A stretch of DNA of 64,000 nt. Source: Flavimaribacter sp039888615 (GTDB lineage Bacteria; Pseudomonadota; Alphaproteobacteria; Rhizobiales; Rhizobiaceae). This document shows positions 43,216 through 53,009 of the stretch, piece after piece. The stretch is from assembly GCA_039888615.1 (NCBI GenBank), contig JBDQQS010000023.1, one strand, 5' to 3'. Numbering within the stretch: the first letter of the stretch is position 1; every line of letters begins with the position of its first letter. The notes below the pieces were generated by a model. That model had not been told where the DNA came from. It did no database searches and worked only from the letters and a program-made list of their open reading frames with translations. The position numbers were made by a program, and so were the translations under genes.

Positions 43216-45768
43216 TTGAACCAAGAGCAAAAACCGGTCGTTCTGGTCACCGGTTCGAGCGGATATCTCGGCGCGGCCATCACGGGCCGCTTGAGCGAAA
43301 ATTATCTGGTCGTCGGCCTTGATCGCTACACGCCGCCCCACCCACCCCACATGGCCGAATGCGTGTGCTTCGACATCACGGACCAAGCGAGCGTAGACAA
43401 GGCGCTGCAGCGGATCCGGTACGCCTACGGAAACAGGATCGCCTCTTGCATCCATCTTGCCGCCTATTTCGACCTGACCGGCGAACAACATCCGGCTTAC
43501 GAGGCAGTGACGGTCGAGGGCACGAAGCGACTTCTTCAAGGGCTGCAGAAGTTCGATCTTGAGCAGTTTGTATTCGCTTCGACTATGCTGGCGCACGCTC
43601 CAACCGAGCCTGGGCAGCCGATCTCGGAAGACGATCCCTTGGATCCGAAGCTGCCCTATCGTGCGTCGAAAATTCGGACCGAGGCGATGCTGCGGGATGA
43701 GAAGGGAGACGAGAAGCATGTCCTCCTTCGCCCGGCCGGCATTTACGACGACGAAGGGCATTCGACGTTCCTCGCGCATCAAATCGCGCGCATTTACGAG
43801 AGACGGTTCAGCGGCAAGGTCTACCCCGGCGATCTGCAGCGCGGTCAGGCATTTCTGCACTTGGATGATCTTCTCGACGCGGTGGAGCGTGTCGTTCACC
43901 GGCGCGCCGACCTGCCGGACACGTTTCCGGTTCTGCTCGGTGAGGCACAACCGATCCCGTTTGGCGAATTGCAGCGCCTGATCGGGGGGGAACTGCACGG
44001 CGAGGACTGGATCACCTGGAACGTGCCGCCGAAGCTGGCCAAACTGGGTGCCTGGACAGAGAACAAGGTATTTGGCGAAGAAGCCTTTATCCGTGCCTGG
44101 ATGGTCGACATCTCAAGCGATCACTACGAGTTGGATCTGTCCAGAGCCCGCAAGGAGCTCGGCTGGAAACCGAAACATTCCTTGCGCGAGGACATGCCAC
44201 GCATCCTTGCACGCCTGAAAGACGATCCCCACGCGTGGTACTGCGAAAACGGTTTGAACGCCGCCAGGGTTTCAGGGCAGAAAGTCGCGTTAGAAGCTGC
44301 GAAGGAAGCGACAGAGGAAAATCCGTCCAAGGCCGAAGCGGACGAAGCCGAGCGCGAACACGACGCCCATATGCAGCAGATGCATTTCTCGATGCTCTGG
44401 GTGCATTGGCTGGTCATGGCGCTTGGTCTCTGGCTGGCTACCGCGCCTTCGATATTCGGCACGTTCGACCAGACAGCCTTCAGCGCCGCGGTGCAGCGCG
44501 TTACTGAAGATCGCGGCCTCATGGAGGCGGCAACCCGAAGCTGGATGACGGCCTGGAACGACGTGTTCACCGGCCTGGCGATCATGTTCTTTGCGGCCCT
44601 GTCGCTGCGGCCCGGCAACGGCTGGGCGCAATGGGCCAATGCCGCGCTCGGCGTCTGGCTGTTGGCCGCCCCGCTGGTCTTCTGGACGCCGGATGCTGGA
44701 GTCTATGCCAACGATACCCTTGTCGGCGCTTTGGTGATCGCACTGACGATCCTCATTCCGATGATGCCGGGGATGTCGCGGGAAGGGATGATGGACGACG
44801 GCGATATTCCGCCCGGCTGGACCTATTGCCCCTCGACCTATGTTCAGCGCCTGCCGATCATCGCGCTCGGCGTCGTCGGCTTCATCCTGTCGCGCATCCT
44901 GTCGGCCTACCAACTTGGCCATATCGATAGTGTCTGGGAACCGTTCTTCTCGTCCCCTTCGGCGCTCAACGGGACCGAGTACATCATCACCTCGGATGTC
45001 TCCAAGGCGTGGCCAATAGCCGATGGCGGTCTGGGCGCCTTGAGCTACATGTTCGAAATTCTGATGGGCGTTATGGGCAGCCGGCTGCGTTGGCGCACCA
45101 TGCCGTGGATGGTGGCACTGTTCGGCATCGTCGTGGGACCTCTCGGTGTCGTCAGCATCTATTTCATCATCATTCAGCCGATCGCCATCGGCACCTATTG
45201 CACGATCTGTCTCTTGGCCGCTTTGGCGATGCTGATTATGATTCCCTTCTCGCTGGACGAGATCGTTGCCATGGTCCAATTCATGGTCTGGAACACGCGC
45301 CGGGGTCGGCCATTCTGGCGCGCCTTCTTCCGGGGCGATGCGTTGCCGGGCTCGTCCACCGGGGGCGAGATGAGCTTTGACGCGCGGCCGCTGGCAATTT
45401 TCCGGCAGAGTGCGCGGGGCGTAACGGTGCCGTGGACGCTTGCGCTGACTGCTGCGATCGGTGCCTTCCTAATGCTTAGTCGCGCGATCCTTGGCAACAC
45501 GATGCCGCTGGCAGGCAGCGATCACCTCGTGGGTGCGCTGGTCCTGACGACCGCGGTCATCGCCTGGGCCGAAGTGGCCCGGCCGCTGAGGTTTCTCAAT
45601 ATCCTGTTCGGTCTTTGGCTGATTGTGGCACCGCTGCTGCTCGATGGCGGGGCGGTTGCGGGCAGCCTGATCGGTGTCATCTCCGGGATCGTCCTCGTGG
45701 CGCTCAGCCTGCCCCGCGGCCGCAGGAGCGAGGAACACTACGGAAGCTGGGACCGCATCATCGCATAG
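43216..45768 (+). CDS. SDR epimerase-SPW repeat-VKOR-like membrane fusion protein
   Basis: This 850-residue protein starts at TTG with GGAG seven bases upstream. Residues 1-330 are an extended SDR: VLVTGSSGYLGAAI binds NAD(P), and YRASK is the YxxxK catalytic pair. After a charged linker come membrane SPW-type repeats (WLVMALGLWLATAPS, ANAALGVWLLAAPL, and a last LNILFGLWLIVAPLLL). In the middle lies a VKOR-like four-helix region with the redox motif CTIC (IGTYCTICLLAALAM). It could couple NAD(P) chemistry to envelope disulfide or quinone redox, but this is inferred. Confidence 0.85.
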   Translation: MNQEQKPVVLVTGSSGYLGAAITGRLSENYLVVGLDRYTPPHPPHMAECVCFDITDQASVDKALQRIRYAYGNRIASCIHLAAYFDLTGEQHPAYEAVTVEGTKRLLQGLQKFDLEQFVFASTMLAHAPTEPGQPISEDDPLDPKLPYRASKIRTEAMLRDEKGDEKHVLLRPAGIYDDEGHSTFLAHQIARIYERRFSGKVYPGDLQRGQAFLHLDDLLDAVERVVHRRADLPDTFPVLLGEAQPIPFGELQRLIGGELHGEDWITWNVPPKLAKLGAWTENKVFGEEAFIRAWMVDISSDHYELDLSRARKELGWKPKHSLREDMPRILARLKDDPHAWYCENGLNAARVSGQKVALEAAKEATEENPSKAEADEAEREHDAHMQQMHFSMLWVHWLVMALGLWLATAPSIFGTFDQTAFSAAVQRVTEDRGLMEAATRSWMTAWNDVFTGLAIMFFAALSLRPGNGWAQWANAALGVWLLAAPLVFWTPDAGVYANDTLVGALVIALTILIPMMPGMSREGMMDDGDIPPGWTYCPSTYVQRLPIIALGVVGFILSRILSAYQLGHIDSVWEPFFSSPSALNGTEYIITSDVSKAWPIADGGLGALSYMFEILMGVMGSRLRWRTMPWMVALFGIVVGPLGVVSIYFIIIQPIAIGTYCTICLLAALAMLIMIPFSLDEIVAMVQFMVWNTRRGRPFWRAFFRGDALPGSSTGGEMSFDARPLAIFRQSARGVTVPWTLALTAAIGAFLMLSRAILGNTMPLAGSDHLVGALVLTTAVIAWAEVARPLRFLNILFGLWLIVAPLLLDGGAVAGSLIGVISGIVLVALSLPRGRRSEEHYGSWDRIIA

Positions 45769-46214
45769 TGTACCCGACAAAGCTTTGAAGCGTGACTACG
45801 CCCGAAACGTCATTCTTCCACACTCCCAGGAGCCGGCGTACATCTTTCGCAATCTCAGTTTCTGGGCACGATGAATGAAGCGAAGTGTGTTCGCATTCGT
45901 ATTCGTTTATCGGCATCGCCATGGTGGCGCACCGCGCGGACGTGGCCCTTGAGTCGGCCATTGCATGGCCGGTGATGGACGGTGCCCTGATGATCGGCCT
46001 GTCCCATGCTCTGATGCACAACATTACATCGGGAGAGCTCTCGGATTGAAAGCTCTATCCCTGATGACGCCCGTGGCGGACGTCGCTCATTTCTGAACAG
46101 CAATTTTGATCGACATGGGGCAACGGTGCTTGACACTATGAGTGCGATACGGTTGCTGACATGGACAGGTGGAGCCGGCTCGCAGGTCGGGCGCATTCCT
46201 TCTTCAAGGTCCGA
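45769..46214. other. Intergenic region with possible gene remnant
   Basis: This 446-base gap lies between convergent genes. A short frame at 45921-46049 (MVAHRADVALESAIAWPVMD and then a terminal TSGELSD, 42 residues) is the only candidate and may be a fragment. No terminator with a clear T-run was found. Confidence 0.4.
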
Positions 46215-47423
46215 TCAGATTTTTACCAGCATCGCCGTTGCATACATGAACACCACACCGAAGGCCAAACCCGAGACGACCGGCCAGGAAGAGAGTGCCA
46301 CAACACCGCGCCCGTCAGCCTTCATCAGATAGGCTATGACTTCGACGACCACCTGCAGGATAGCACCCGCACCGATGGCCAACGCAAGTGCAGACCACTG
46401 CGGCGCATAGGCGAGGCTCCCGACCCAAAGCCCGAGCACTGCCGGGCCGCCGGCGAGCAGCGTTAGTGCCGGAAACACCCACAGGGCCGGCCGCGACTTG
46501 AGTATTGGGGCCGCGATGCCGATGCCCTCGGTGATGTTGTGGATGGTGAAGCCGAGCACCAGGAACGTGCCGAGCCCGGCCGCTCCCGAAGCGAAGGCGG
46601 CGCCGATGGCCAGTCCCTCACCGAGATTGTGGAGGCCGATACCGAGCGCAATGAACGTCGCAAGTGTCAAACCGGCCGGTGTACCGCTGCGGCGGCCGAC
46701 GGCCATGAGCAGCAGGAAGCTCGCCGCGCCCGCAAGGACGACCATCACCTGGCCCTGGAAGATGGCTGCGGCTTCGCTTGCAAGCTCTAACGCCTCGCCC
46801 GCAGCGTCGATCATCAGGAAGACGAGCATGCCCACCGTCATGGCGAGAAGGAAGTTCATGCCGGCGCGCCCGACACCGCGCAGCGCCGGATAGAACATGA
46901 GCCCGATCGCAACGGGGACGATACCGACAAAGGCGCCGAGGAACGCCTGATTGACAAGGCTTCCGGTGGTGGGCACCGGCGTCGGAACGGCGACAGGAAT
47001 CTCGTGCTCGAAGGTCGCGCCCGTGCTCGTGATGATCTTTATCACATGCGCTTCACCCTGAACCCAAGGATAGGGCAGTTGGATCCAGGCGGTTTCACCC
47101 CGCGCTAGTTGTCCAGACGGCTCTTGAACAAATTCCCAGTAGGCATCGTCGACCAGCGCCTGCGCGATGATCATCGGCTCCGATCCGCCAGCGCGGACGA
47201 GGATGTCGATACCTTCCTGCGACAAGACCGTTCGCTCGAATGTCAGGTTCTCTACTGGTGGCGCACCGTTGTCGAAACTTCTCAGCGGGTCAGCCGTAAC
47301 GAGCCATGCAGTTGCAAGCGCCAGCGCCATGAGCGGCAGCAGAAGCCAGACGAGAGTCGCGCGGGATCGCGGCGCCTCGGTCGAAGTCGATGCTGCTTCG
47401 TCGAAGGGATGCGCGTCGTTCAT
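46215..47423 (-). CDS. ZIP-family metal transporter with extracytoplasmic N-terminal domain
   Basis: This 402-residue protein has one N-terminal membrane helix and a soluble 110-residue domain (ENLTFERTVLSQEGIDILVRA, then a beta-rich part). A ZIP-type transporter core of about eight helices follows. The metal-binding helices show IGLHNLGEGLAIGAAF and FTIHNITEGIGIAAP. The N-terminal domain resembles a cupredoxin-like fold, so it may receive metal from the multicopper oxidase. The start overlaps the oxidase stop (ATGA), so the two are coupled. Probably moves zinc, copper or iron. Confidence 0.88.
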   Translation of the reverse strand: MNDAHPFDEAASTSTEAPRSRATLVWLLLPLMALALATAWLVTADPLRSFDNGAPPVENLTFERTVLSQEGIDILVRAGGSEPMIIAQALVDDAYWEFVQEPSGQLARGETAWIQLPYPWVQGEAHVIKIITSTGATFEHEIPVAVPTPVPTTGSLVNQAFLGAFVGIVPVAIGLMFYPALRGVGRAGMNFLLAMTVGMLVFLMIDAAGEALELASEAAAIFQGQVMVVLAGAASFLLLMAVGRRSGTPAGLTLATFIALGIGLHNLGEGLAIGAAFASGAAGLGTFLVLGFTIHNITEGIGIAAPILKSRPALWVFPALTLLAGGPAVLGLWVGSLAYAPQWSALALAIGAGAILQVVVEVIAYLMKADGRGVVALSSWPVVSGLAFGVVFMYATAMLVKI

Positions 47424-48550
47424 GCCACAGCCTCCCGGACATCAAAAAAGCTCATCCAGCCAAGTTCGGCAAATTCCGACTGATGCGCGTGGAACATGTA
47501 GAGTCCCGGCTCATGGTCCGCAAACGAGAACTCGAGAATGCCGCGCTGGGCCTGGCACTGCATGACCGTATCGACCGTGCGAAGGCTTGGCGTCAGCGTC
47601 GTTCCGTGGTCGTAGTAGTCGAAAAAATTCGCATGAAGGTGGAGGGAATTGATCGGATCGAATTCGACGGCATTCAGGAGATAGACCCGCACCGGCTTGT
47701 CGCGCCGTATCGCAATCGGCCGTTTCATGTAGGCATGCGCGACGGTGTTGACGGCATAGACCTCATTCTCGTCGTCGAAATTGGTATCGAAGCCGTTCAT
47801 TACCATCGCGAGTTCCTGCCACTCGGCATTCTCTCGCGTGCCTAGCAGGCGAGACCGGGCGACATCAGCGTGCTCCGGGTGAAGCGTGGGGTCGGGGTCG
47901 ATGACGAAGAGCCCGTAGAGCCCCTTGTGGATATGGCGTTTCAGCGGTAGCGCGTGACAGTGGTAAAGATGACAGCCAAACGGCGTCGCATCGAATTCGT
48001 AGACAAACTCTTCGCCCGGTCCGATCACGCCGGCGCCGGGAATGCCGTCCATGCGCGCGGAATGAATGTTGTGACAATGGATCGAGTGAGGGTGCGAGCC
48101 GAAATTGCGGAAAACGATCTTCAACTTCTCGCCTTCGGTCGCTCTGAGCGCCGGCCCAGGTACCCGGCCGTTGTAGGTCCAGGCCGGAAATATGACGCCA
48201 GGGGCAATCTCAATCTCCTTGTCGACGGCATCGATCTCGAAGGTGCGCAAGACCCGCCCGTCGGGGAGGCGGGAGACAGTGCCGACTTCCCAGTCGGTCA
48301 GCATCTTCATAGTGTCGAAGCCGTTGCGTTCCTCATCGACCTTGCCGACGGTCATCATCGCGCCGTGGCTTGAGCCATGACCGGCTGAGCCCATTCCGGC
48401 ACGCACGGTGCTGCCGGGATGTTCGGTTCGGGAGGATTGCTGAGCGGCGCCGGTGGCTGCTACGGCCGATCCCCCAGCCGCCAGAATCCCAGCGCCCAGC
48501 ATGCCGCGCCTGCTCAATTTTACCCTCAACCAATCGGTGATCTCGCCCAT
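47420..48550 (-). CDS. Multicopper oxidase (two-domain, Tat-exported)
   Basis: This 376-residue protein has a Tat signal (SRRGMLGAGILAAGGSAVAA) and the four copper-binding segments: HSIHCHNIHSARMDG, FGCHLYHCHALPLKRHIHKG, NSLHLHANFFDYY and MFHAHQSEFAELGWMSFF. The spacer is shorter than in three-domain oxidases, so this is the two-domain type or a nitrite-reductase-like oxidase. It probably oxidises Cu(I) or another metal in the periplasm. It is first in an operon with the ZIP transporter. A perfect inverted repeat lies upstream. Confidence 0.9.
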   Translation of the reverse strand: MGEITDWLRVKLSRRGMLGAGILAAGGSAVAATGAAQQSSRTEHPGSTVRAGMGSAGHGSSHGAMMTVGKVDEERNGFDTMKMLTDWEVGTVSRLPDGRVLRTFEIDAVDKEIEIAPGVIFPAWTYNGRVPGPALRATEGEKLKIVFRNFGSHPHSIHCHNIHSARMDGIPGAGVIGPGEEFVYEFDATPFGCHLYHCHALPLKRHIHKGLYGLFVIDPDPTLHPEHADVARSRLLGTRENAEWQELAMVMNGFDTNFDDENEVYAVNTVAHAYMKRPIAIRRDKPVRVYLLNAVEFDPINSLHLHANFFDYYDHGTTLTPSLRTVDTVMQCQAQRGILEFSFADHEPGLYMFHAHQSEFAELGWMSFFDVREAVA

Positions 48551-48566
48551 CTGTCATTCCTGCAAA

Positions 48567-48581
48567 TGCAAACGATTTGCA
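48567..48581. promoter_or_regulatory. Inverted repeat upstream of the multicopper oxidase
   Basis: TGCAAA-CGA-TTTGCA is a perfect 6-bp dyad about 17 bases upstream of the oxidase start, and a partial direct copy TGCAAA precedes it (48561-48566). It is a plausible repressor site near the ribosome site or the transcription start. Confidence 0.5.
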
Positions 48582-49125
48582 ATTTAGCATCGCAGCTGTC
48601 CCGGTGCAAGGCGCGGGTCACGGCCCGGAAGAGACCCTGGTTGAATCGGGAGATCGAGATGTTATTTCGGACGGACTTGGCCTCAGAGCGAAAACGAGAA
48701 CAGGAGATGCGAGCGCATGCAATGTCCCGTTGACAATGAAATACTCGTCATGCCCTAACGCAGCGGTGTTGAGATCGATTTTGCCCGAAGTGCCGCGGCG
48801 TATGGCTTGACGGTGGCGAGTTGGACAACATCATGGAGTGATCGGCGACACAGTCGGCTTCTTTACCAAGCCGGGGGCGCCCCGCTGCAGGGGCACGGCG
48901 GCAAGCCGCATCGCAAAAGGAATCGTTCCTGAGCGAGTTGTTCGACTTTTGACGATCATGCCGACGCGGTTCTCGCTGCCGCGAGCAGCCAGTCGATCCG
49001 CAGGTGCGCCGGTAACGACACACAGCCGGACAAAGGGTTGGATCAGCAGAATAAGGAGCACCCAGATTGGACGCGACCGCCCGGCTAGTGCCTACCGACA
49101 ACAGAATGGCTCAGTCTCTGCGAGC
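48582..49125. other. Intergenic region without a recognisable gene
   Basis: This 544-base gap is downstream of the STAS gene and upstream of the multicopper oxidase. Several overlapping short frames exist on both strands, but none shows a family signature or ribosome site. It may contain decayed sequence and the oxidase promoter. Confidence 0.45.
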
Positions 49126-49473
49126 CTACTCGGCAGCCGCTTCCTTCTCGCCGGGCCCGAACCAGCGCATCTCAGAACACGTAAGAAGTCCCGCCAGCGA
49201 CGTTCCCCATTCCATCCATTTGCTGTCGCCGACGACGGCGATACGGCGAAAGTCGTTGCGGTGGGTCGTGTCCATCTTCATGTCCTCGCGAAGCGCGGCG
49301 AGCCCCTCGTAACCTTCGAATCCTGTGAGATCGACGACAAGGCCGGGCTTGGCTTCCGCCTGCAGCCGCTCATGCAGCAGCGCGTGCATCCGTTTCAGGT
49401 CGTCTTCGGTCAGCTTGCCTTCGCAGGCAATCCCCACGACGTCATCCTGCGCTGTCAGCGTTTCGGTGAACAT
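49126..49473 (-). CDS. SpoIIAA-like (STAS/SEC14-type) protein
   Basis: The start at 49473 has AAGGAG seven bases upstream and gives 115 residues (MFTETLTAQDDVVGIACEGK). It has the SpoIIAA-like pattern LTEDDLKRMHALLHERLQAE, then LVVDLTGFEGYEGLAALRED and RIAVVGDSKWMEWG. These small proteins are common beside metal and envelope stress genes; ligand unknown. The start overlaps the end of the CDF transporter gene, so it is the last gene of the ZIP-CDF-STAS operon. Confidence 0.85.
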   Translation of the reverse strand: MFTETLTAQDDVVGIACEGKLTEDDLKRMHALLHERLQAEAKPGLVVDLTGFEGYEGLAALREDMKMDTTHRNDFRRIAVVGDSKWMEWGTSLAGLLTCSEMRWFGPGEKEAAAE

Positions 49474-50410
49474 GGTCGTTCTCCTTTCCCACCGCCCCGT
49501 CATGTCCGTAGAGATCGGCGTCACTGTGTGCGGAATCGACGTGCTCGAACTCCAAGCTGGAATGGGTGATGCCGAAGCCGTTCTTCAAGCGCTCCTTGAT
49601 GTCGGCCTTGACAGATTCAATGCGCTTCCAGCCATTCGCTGCCAGGACCACGTGGCAGTCAAGCGCCGCCTCGTGCTCCTGCATCTGCCAGAGATGCACG
49701 TGATGAACGTCTCGGACCCCGGCGACGTTTCGCATCGATTCGATCACGGCGTCGCTGTCGATATCCGGCGGGCTCCCCAGCATCAGCGTCCGGATTGGGC
49801 CACCGATCTCGCTGAAGGCGAGATACAAGATGTAGAGCGCGATACCAATTGTGATCGCCGGGTCGACCCAGCGCATGTCGTAAAGGATTATGAGGGTGCC
49901 GCCGACAACTACGGCAACCGATGCTAGCGCGTCCGACAGGTTGTGCAGGAAGAGCGCGCGTATGTTTATACTGCCTTTCTGCATCGACCAGGTGAGCAGG
50001 GCCGTCAGCGTGTCCACCGCGAGCGCAACGCTGCCGAGAATCACAACAGTCCAGCCCTGGACCTCGGGCGGATCGATCATCCGCATGCCGCCTTCATAGA
50101 TCAGGTAGACGCCGACGAGGATCAGCGTGGTATAGTTGATCAGCGCGGCAACTATCTCGATCCGGCCATAACCGAAGGTCATGCGTTTGTCGGTCGGGCG
50201 GCGCGCAATCTTGCGTGCCACAAAGGCGATGACCAGCGAGGCCATGTCGGAGAAGTTGTGCAGCGCATCGGCGATCAGCGCGAGGCTGCCAGCCAGGATG
50301 CCGCCGACGATCTGCGCGACGGTCAGAAGGCCATTCGCCCAAATGGCCACGGAGACCCGCCGGTCCCCCGATTTCGGATCTATGTGGGCGTGGCCGTGAT
50401 CATGAGGCAT
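49442..50410 (-). CDS. Cation diffusion facilitator (CDF) efflux transporter
   Basis: This 322-residue protein has six membrane helices and the paired metal-binding motifs ALHNFSDMASL and FLHNLSDALAS of zinc-type CDF exporters. A histidine-rich N-terminus (HDHGHAH) and tail (YGHDGAVGKENDHVHRN) add ligand sites. The cytoplasmic C-terminal domain has GVRDVHHVHLWQ. It exports Zn, Cd or Co by proton exchange. It follows the frameshifted ZIP gene by 15 bases and is coupled to the STAS gene. Confidence 0.93.
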   Translation of the reverse strand: MPHDHGHAHIDPKSGDRRVSVAIWANGLLTVAQIVGGILAGSLALIADALHNFSDMASLVIAFVARKIARRPTDKRMTFGYGRIEIVAALINYTTLILVGVYLIYEGGMRMIDPPEVQGWTVVILGSVALAVDTLTALLTWSMQKGSINIRALFLHNLSDALASVAVVVGGTLIILYDMRWVDPAITIGIALYILYLAFSEIGGPIRTLMLGSPPDIDSDAVIESMRNVAGVRDVHHVHLWQMQEHEAALDCHVVLAANGWKRIESVKADIKERLKNGFGITHSSLEFEHVDSAHSDADLYGHDGAVGKENDHVHRNADSAG

Positions 50411-50425
50411 AGATCATGTGATCCT

Positions 50426-51210
50426 TCAACGTGGAAATTCCTGCGGTGCCTCCCCTGGCAAGCCGTCTTTGCCGAGGAGGAAGCCGAGTCCGGCGGATAC
50501 GAGCGCGAAAAGCGCAAAGCCGCAGACGAAGGCGAGCGTAGAGCTTCGCGTATCTCCCGCGGCCTCGTGCGCTTCGTCCAGCATATCCTCCACAGCGGCG
50601 ACCGTCAGCAGGCCGGCGACGAAGCTCAGGGCGACGTACTTGGCGGCGTCGGGCGCGTTCCGCAGAAGGAACCAGGCAATCAGGGCTGCCCCCAGGCAAT
50701 AGAGGGAAAGGAGAGCGAGACGAAAATTCTCCTGCCCCGGGACACCTTCTTCTCCCTCAAATTCGCCACCACCGAATAGCCCTCGGGAAAATCCGCCAGC
50801 ACCTGCCCGGCAGCTAGGACGATGGCGAGCGACGTCGCGACCGCCGAGCCCGATCCAATCATCAACCCGTCCCCCGAAAGGTCGACTGCGACGGCGACAT
50901 AGATCATCCACATTGGGCTGCCGCCGCGGCCGTCTCCCGACGTCACCCGTTCGATTAATAATGTCTCGGCTCCAACATAGGCCGCGCCTCCTGCGGCGAA
51001 GGAGACTGCGATCCACCAGCCGGCAAGATTGTCGAGCGCCTCGGGCATCAGTTCGATGGCGACGACGCCGATGACGATGCCAGAGGCCGCGTGTAGCGCG
51101 AGGTTGAGAAGACGCGGCGTCGTGCGGGCGAACTCTGCCACCATTCCCCCGGCTAAGTTGCCCAGTCCCGGAAGCAGAGCGAGACCTATAACCGGCCACA
51201 GATTGTTCAC
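50426..51210 (-). pseudogene. ZIP-family transporter gene with a single-base frameshift
   Basis: From GTG at 51210 (AAGGAG upstream) the frame encodes a ZIP-type transporter: LALHAASGIVIGVVAIELMP, then VDLSGDGLMIGSGS, up to GYSVVANLREKKVSRG. It then runs out of register at about 50730. The missing part continues in the -1 frame (LALLSLYCLGAALIAWFLL, then ALSFVAGLLTVAAVEDMLDEA) to a stop at 50426. A one-base deletion explains this. It may be a pseudogene, or an error near the TTTT run. The second motif has D where typical ZIPs have H. Confidence 0.75.
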
Positions 51211-51554
51211 TCCCGCTCCTTTGACATGACATTTCCATATTTGTTGCAGGCATCACGTGAAACCGCCGCCGCCAAAGCTTGCCTAGTAAATCCAACGCCG
51301 AGCACAACACTCTTGTTCCCCAAGCCAAATTTTCTGTGCCGGTCGCGGAATAGCGCGAGGCGAATTGCCTTTGCGATGCGGTGAATGGATGCACATGGAC
51401 CCCTTGCGACCGCCGATCAGCAGGAGATGAGGGCCAATCCATCCGCTGCGGGGGCGAGGCAGATTGCACTCCGAACTGTGGCCCATCTGCAATGGTCAGC
51501 CGCCCTTTGCGTTGTTAAGGTATTGGTAACGAATCGGGCGAAGGGGTGGAAACG
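51211..51554. other. Divergent promoter region
   Basis: This 344-base gap lies between the divergent ZIP-CDF operon and the transglutaminase-like gene. No further gene is convincing, and no MerR-type promoter was found here. Confidence 0.5.
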
Positions 51555-52154
51555 ATGCCGAGCAAGAGATTGCTGGGAATCCTCGCTACATTCTTGGGTA
51601 TAGCCTCTTCAGGGCCGGCGTCGGCGCATCCGAGCCAAATGGTGACAGGAGGCCAGACGTCGCAGCCGATCGGACACTATGAGCTATGCAAGCGCATGCC
51701 GAAGGAGTGCTCGGTACGATCGAATGATGTCAGTCCCGTGGCGTGGAGCAATGATTTTCGGCAACGCCTCGCCGATCTATCAGGGTCGATCAACAAGGCA
51801 ATCAAGCCGATGTATGACAGCGACGTCTACGGCAAGGACGAATTCTGGACCTATCCGACCGACAGGGGTGATTGCGAGGACTATGCGCTCCAAAAGCGCC
51901 GTGTCCTGATGAATGAGGGCGTTTCGCCCGCAAACCTCCTGCTCACGGTTCTCAAGAAATCCAACGGAGAGGGGCATGCCGTCCTCACCGTCAGAACGGA
52001 AGTCGGCGATTACATCCTGGACAATCTTACCGATGACATTCTCCCCTGGGACGAGACCGGCTACCTGTTCTTGAAGAGGCAGGCGACATATCACACCGGA
52101 CGGTGGGTAAGCATCCGCGACGGCGATGCACCGCTGGTGGGCGCACTGCATTGA
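51555..52154 (+). CDS. Periplasmic transglutaminase-like cysteine protease (BTLCP family)
   Basis: The ATG at 51555 gives 199 residues, with a signal peptide (LLGILATFLGIASSGPASAH) and the BTLCP catalytic triad: cysteine in TDRGDCEDYALQKR, histidine in GEGHAVLTV, and aspartate in GDYILDNL. An upstream GTG would add three codons. In pseudomonads LapG-like members cleave adhesins, and in rhizobia many copies are of unknown function. It is the only gene of its kind here and is not clearly linked to metal handling. Confidence 0.9.
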   Translation: MPSKRLLGILATFLGIASSGPASAHPSQMVTGGQTSQPIGHYELCKRMPKECSVRSNDVSPVAWSNDFRQRLADLSGSINKAIKPMYDSDVYGKDEFWTYPTDRGDCEDYALQKRRVLMNEGVSPANLLLTVLKKSNGEGHAVLTVRTEVGDYILDNLTDDILPWDETGYLFLKRQATYHTGRWVSIRDGDAPLVGALH

Positions 52155-52322
52155 TCCGCCGCTGTATCCCCGGCCGCACCCTAGTGGCGGGGATTGGCGC
52201 GAGATTGTCCGACCAATCCGCAACGCATGGGACGCCCGAAGCTGTCGCTCGTTGCCATGTACTCATTGGCAGCGACGGCAGTTCTTAGCTTTCCATTGAA
52301 AGTCAGCCGTGCCATACAGCCC

Positions 52323-52353
52323 TTGAATCTCTAGCCCCAATAGGGGCTACACC
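52323..52353 (+). promoter_or_regulatory. Possible MerR-type promoter with inverted repeat
   Basis: TTGAAT and TACACC are separated by 19 bases, the long spacer typical of MerR-controlled promoters. The perfect dyad TAGCCCC-AATA-GGGGCTA (52332-52349) overlaps the spacer, but it is not centred and lacks the CTAGAGGT half-site of the other three promoters. It would drive the methyltransferase-like gene at 52432. Confidence 0.5.
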
Positions 52354-52431
52354 CTCCGTCAATGCACAAGTCTGCATTTGTGCTGGCTTCCAGCGCAGGG
52401 AACGCCCCTGCGCCATTTGCGGGGTGTCGAA

Positions 52432-52982
52432 ATGCTCACCATTATCTTCTTCATCACCGTCACATCCGCAGCGCTTCTGGATGCGCTGTGTTCTGGTCCA
52501 TCGCGAAACCGGCCCAGCGTGTGTGGCCGCCTCCCTCCAGGCAGGCGGGATGGCAGTTCTGGCTGGTGTGGGTGCTGATCGGCTTGTTGATCATCGGAAC
52601 GCTTTACATCGGTATCGTCGACTACGGCAGTCTAGGACTGGCTGCATTGCACTGGCGCGTTGCCGGCGGCGTCTTGCTGGTTCTGGGCAATGGGCTGGCC
52701 TGGTGGGGTGTTGCCGCCCTCGGTGCGAGGCCGACCACCGGACTGGCCGGCGAACTCGTGACAGGCGGCCCCTACCGGTTCCCACGCAATCCCCAATACA
52801 TCGGCGACATCCTCATCATCGCCGGCTTCGTGCTTGCGTCTAATTCCTTGCTCGCATTGTGGCCGGCGCTTTTGGCGATGATCCGCGCATTCATCGCGCC
52901 GTTTGCCGAGAAACCCTGGCTTGAAGCGCGGCTTGGCGACGCCTACTCCGACCATAAGCAGCGCGTTCGACGCTTCATCTGA
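52432..52982 (+). pseudogene. Isoprenylcysteine methyltransferase-like membrane protein, frameshifted
   Basis: The start MLTIIFFITVTSAALLDAL at 52432 runs off register near 52490, but the rest of the protein continues in the -1 frame: VFWSIAKPAQRVWPPPSR, then FWLVWVLIGLLIIGTLYIG, GELVTGGPYRFPRNPQYIGD and EKPWLEARLGDAYSDH. The GGPYRFPRNPQYIGD segment is the signature of ICMT/PEMT-type membrane methyltransferases. A one-base deletion explains the break. The gene may be dead or the base may be miscalled. A MerR-like promoter lies upstream. Confidence 0.72.
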
Positions 52983-53009
52983 GACCGCTTGAAAACTTCG
53001 CATTGGGTC

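Noticed and set aside
48748..49101. Possible gene in the gap between the STAS and multicopper oxidase genes
   Set aside because: Overlapping frames of similar length occur on both strands with no motif or ribosome site, so coding cannot be supported.
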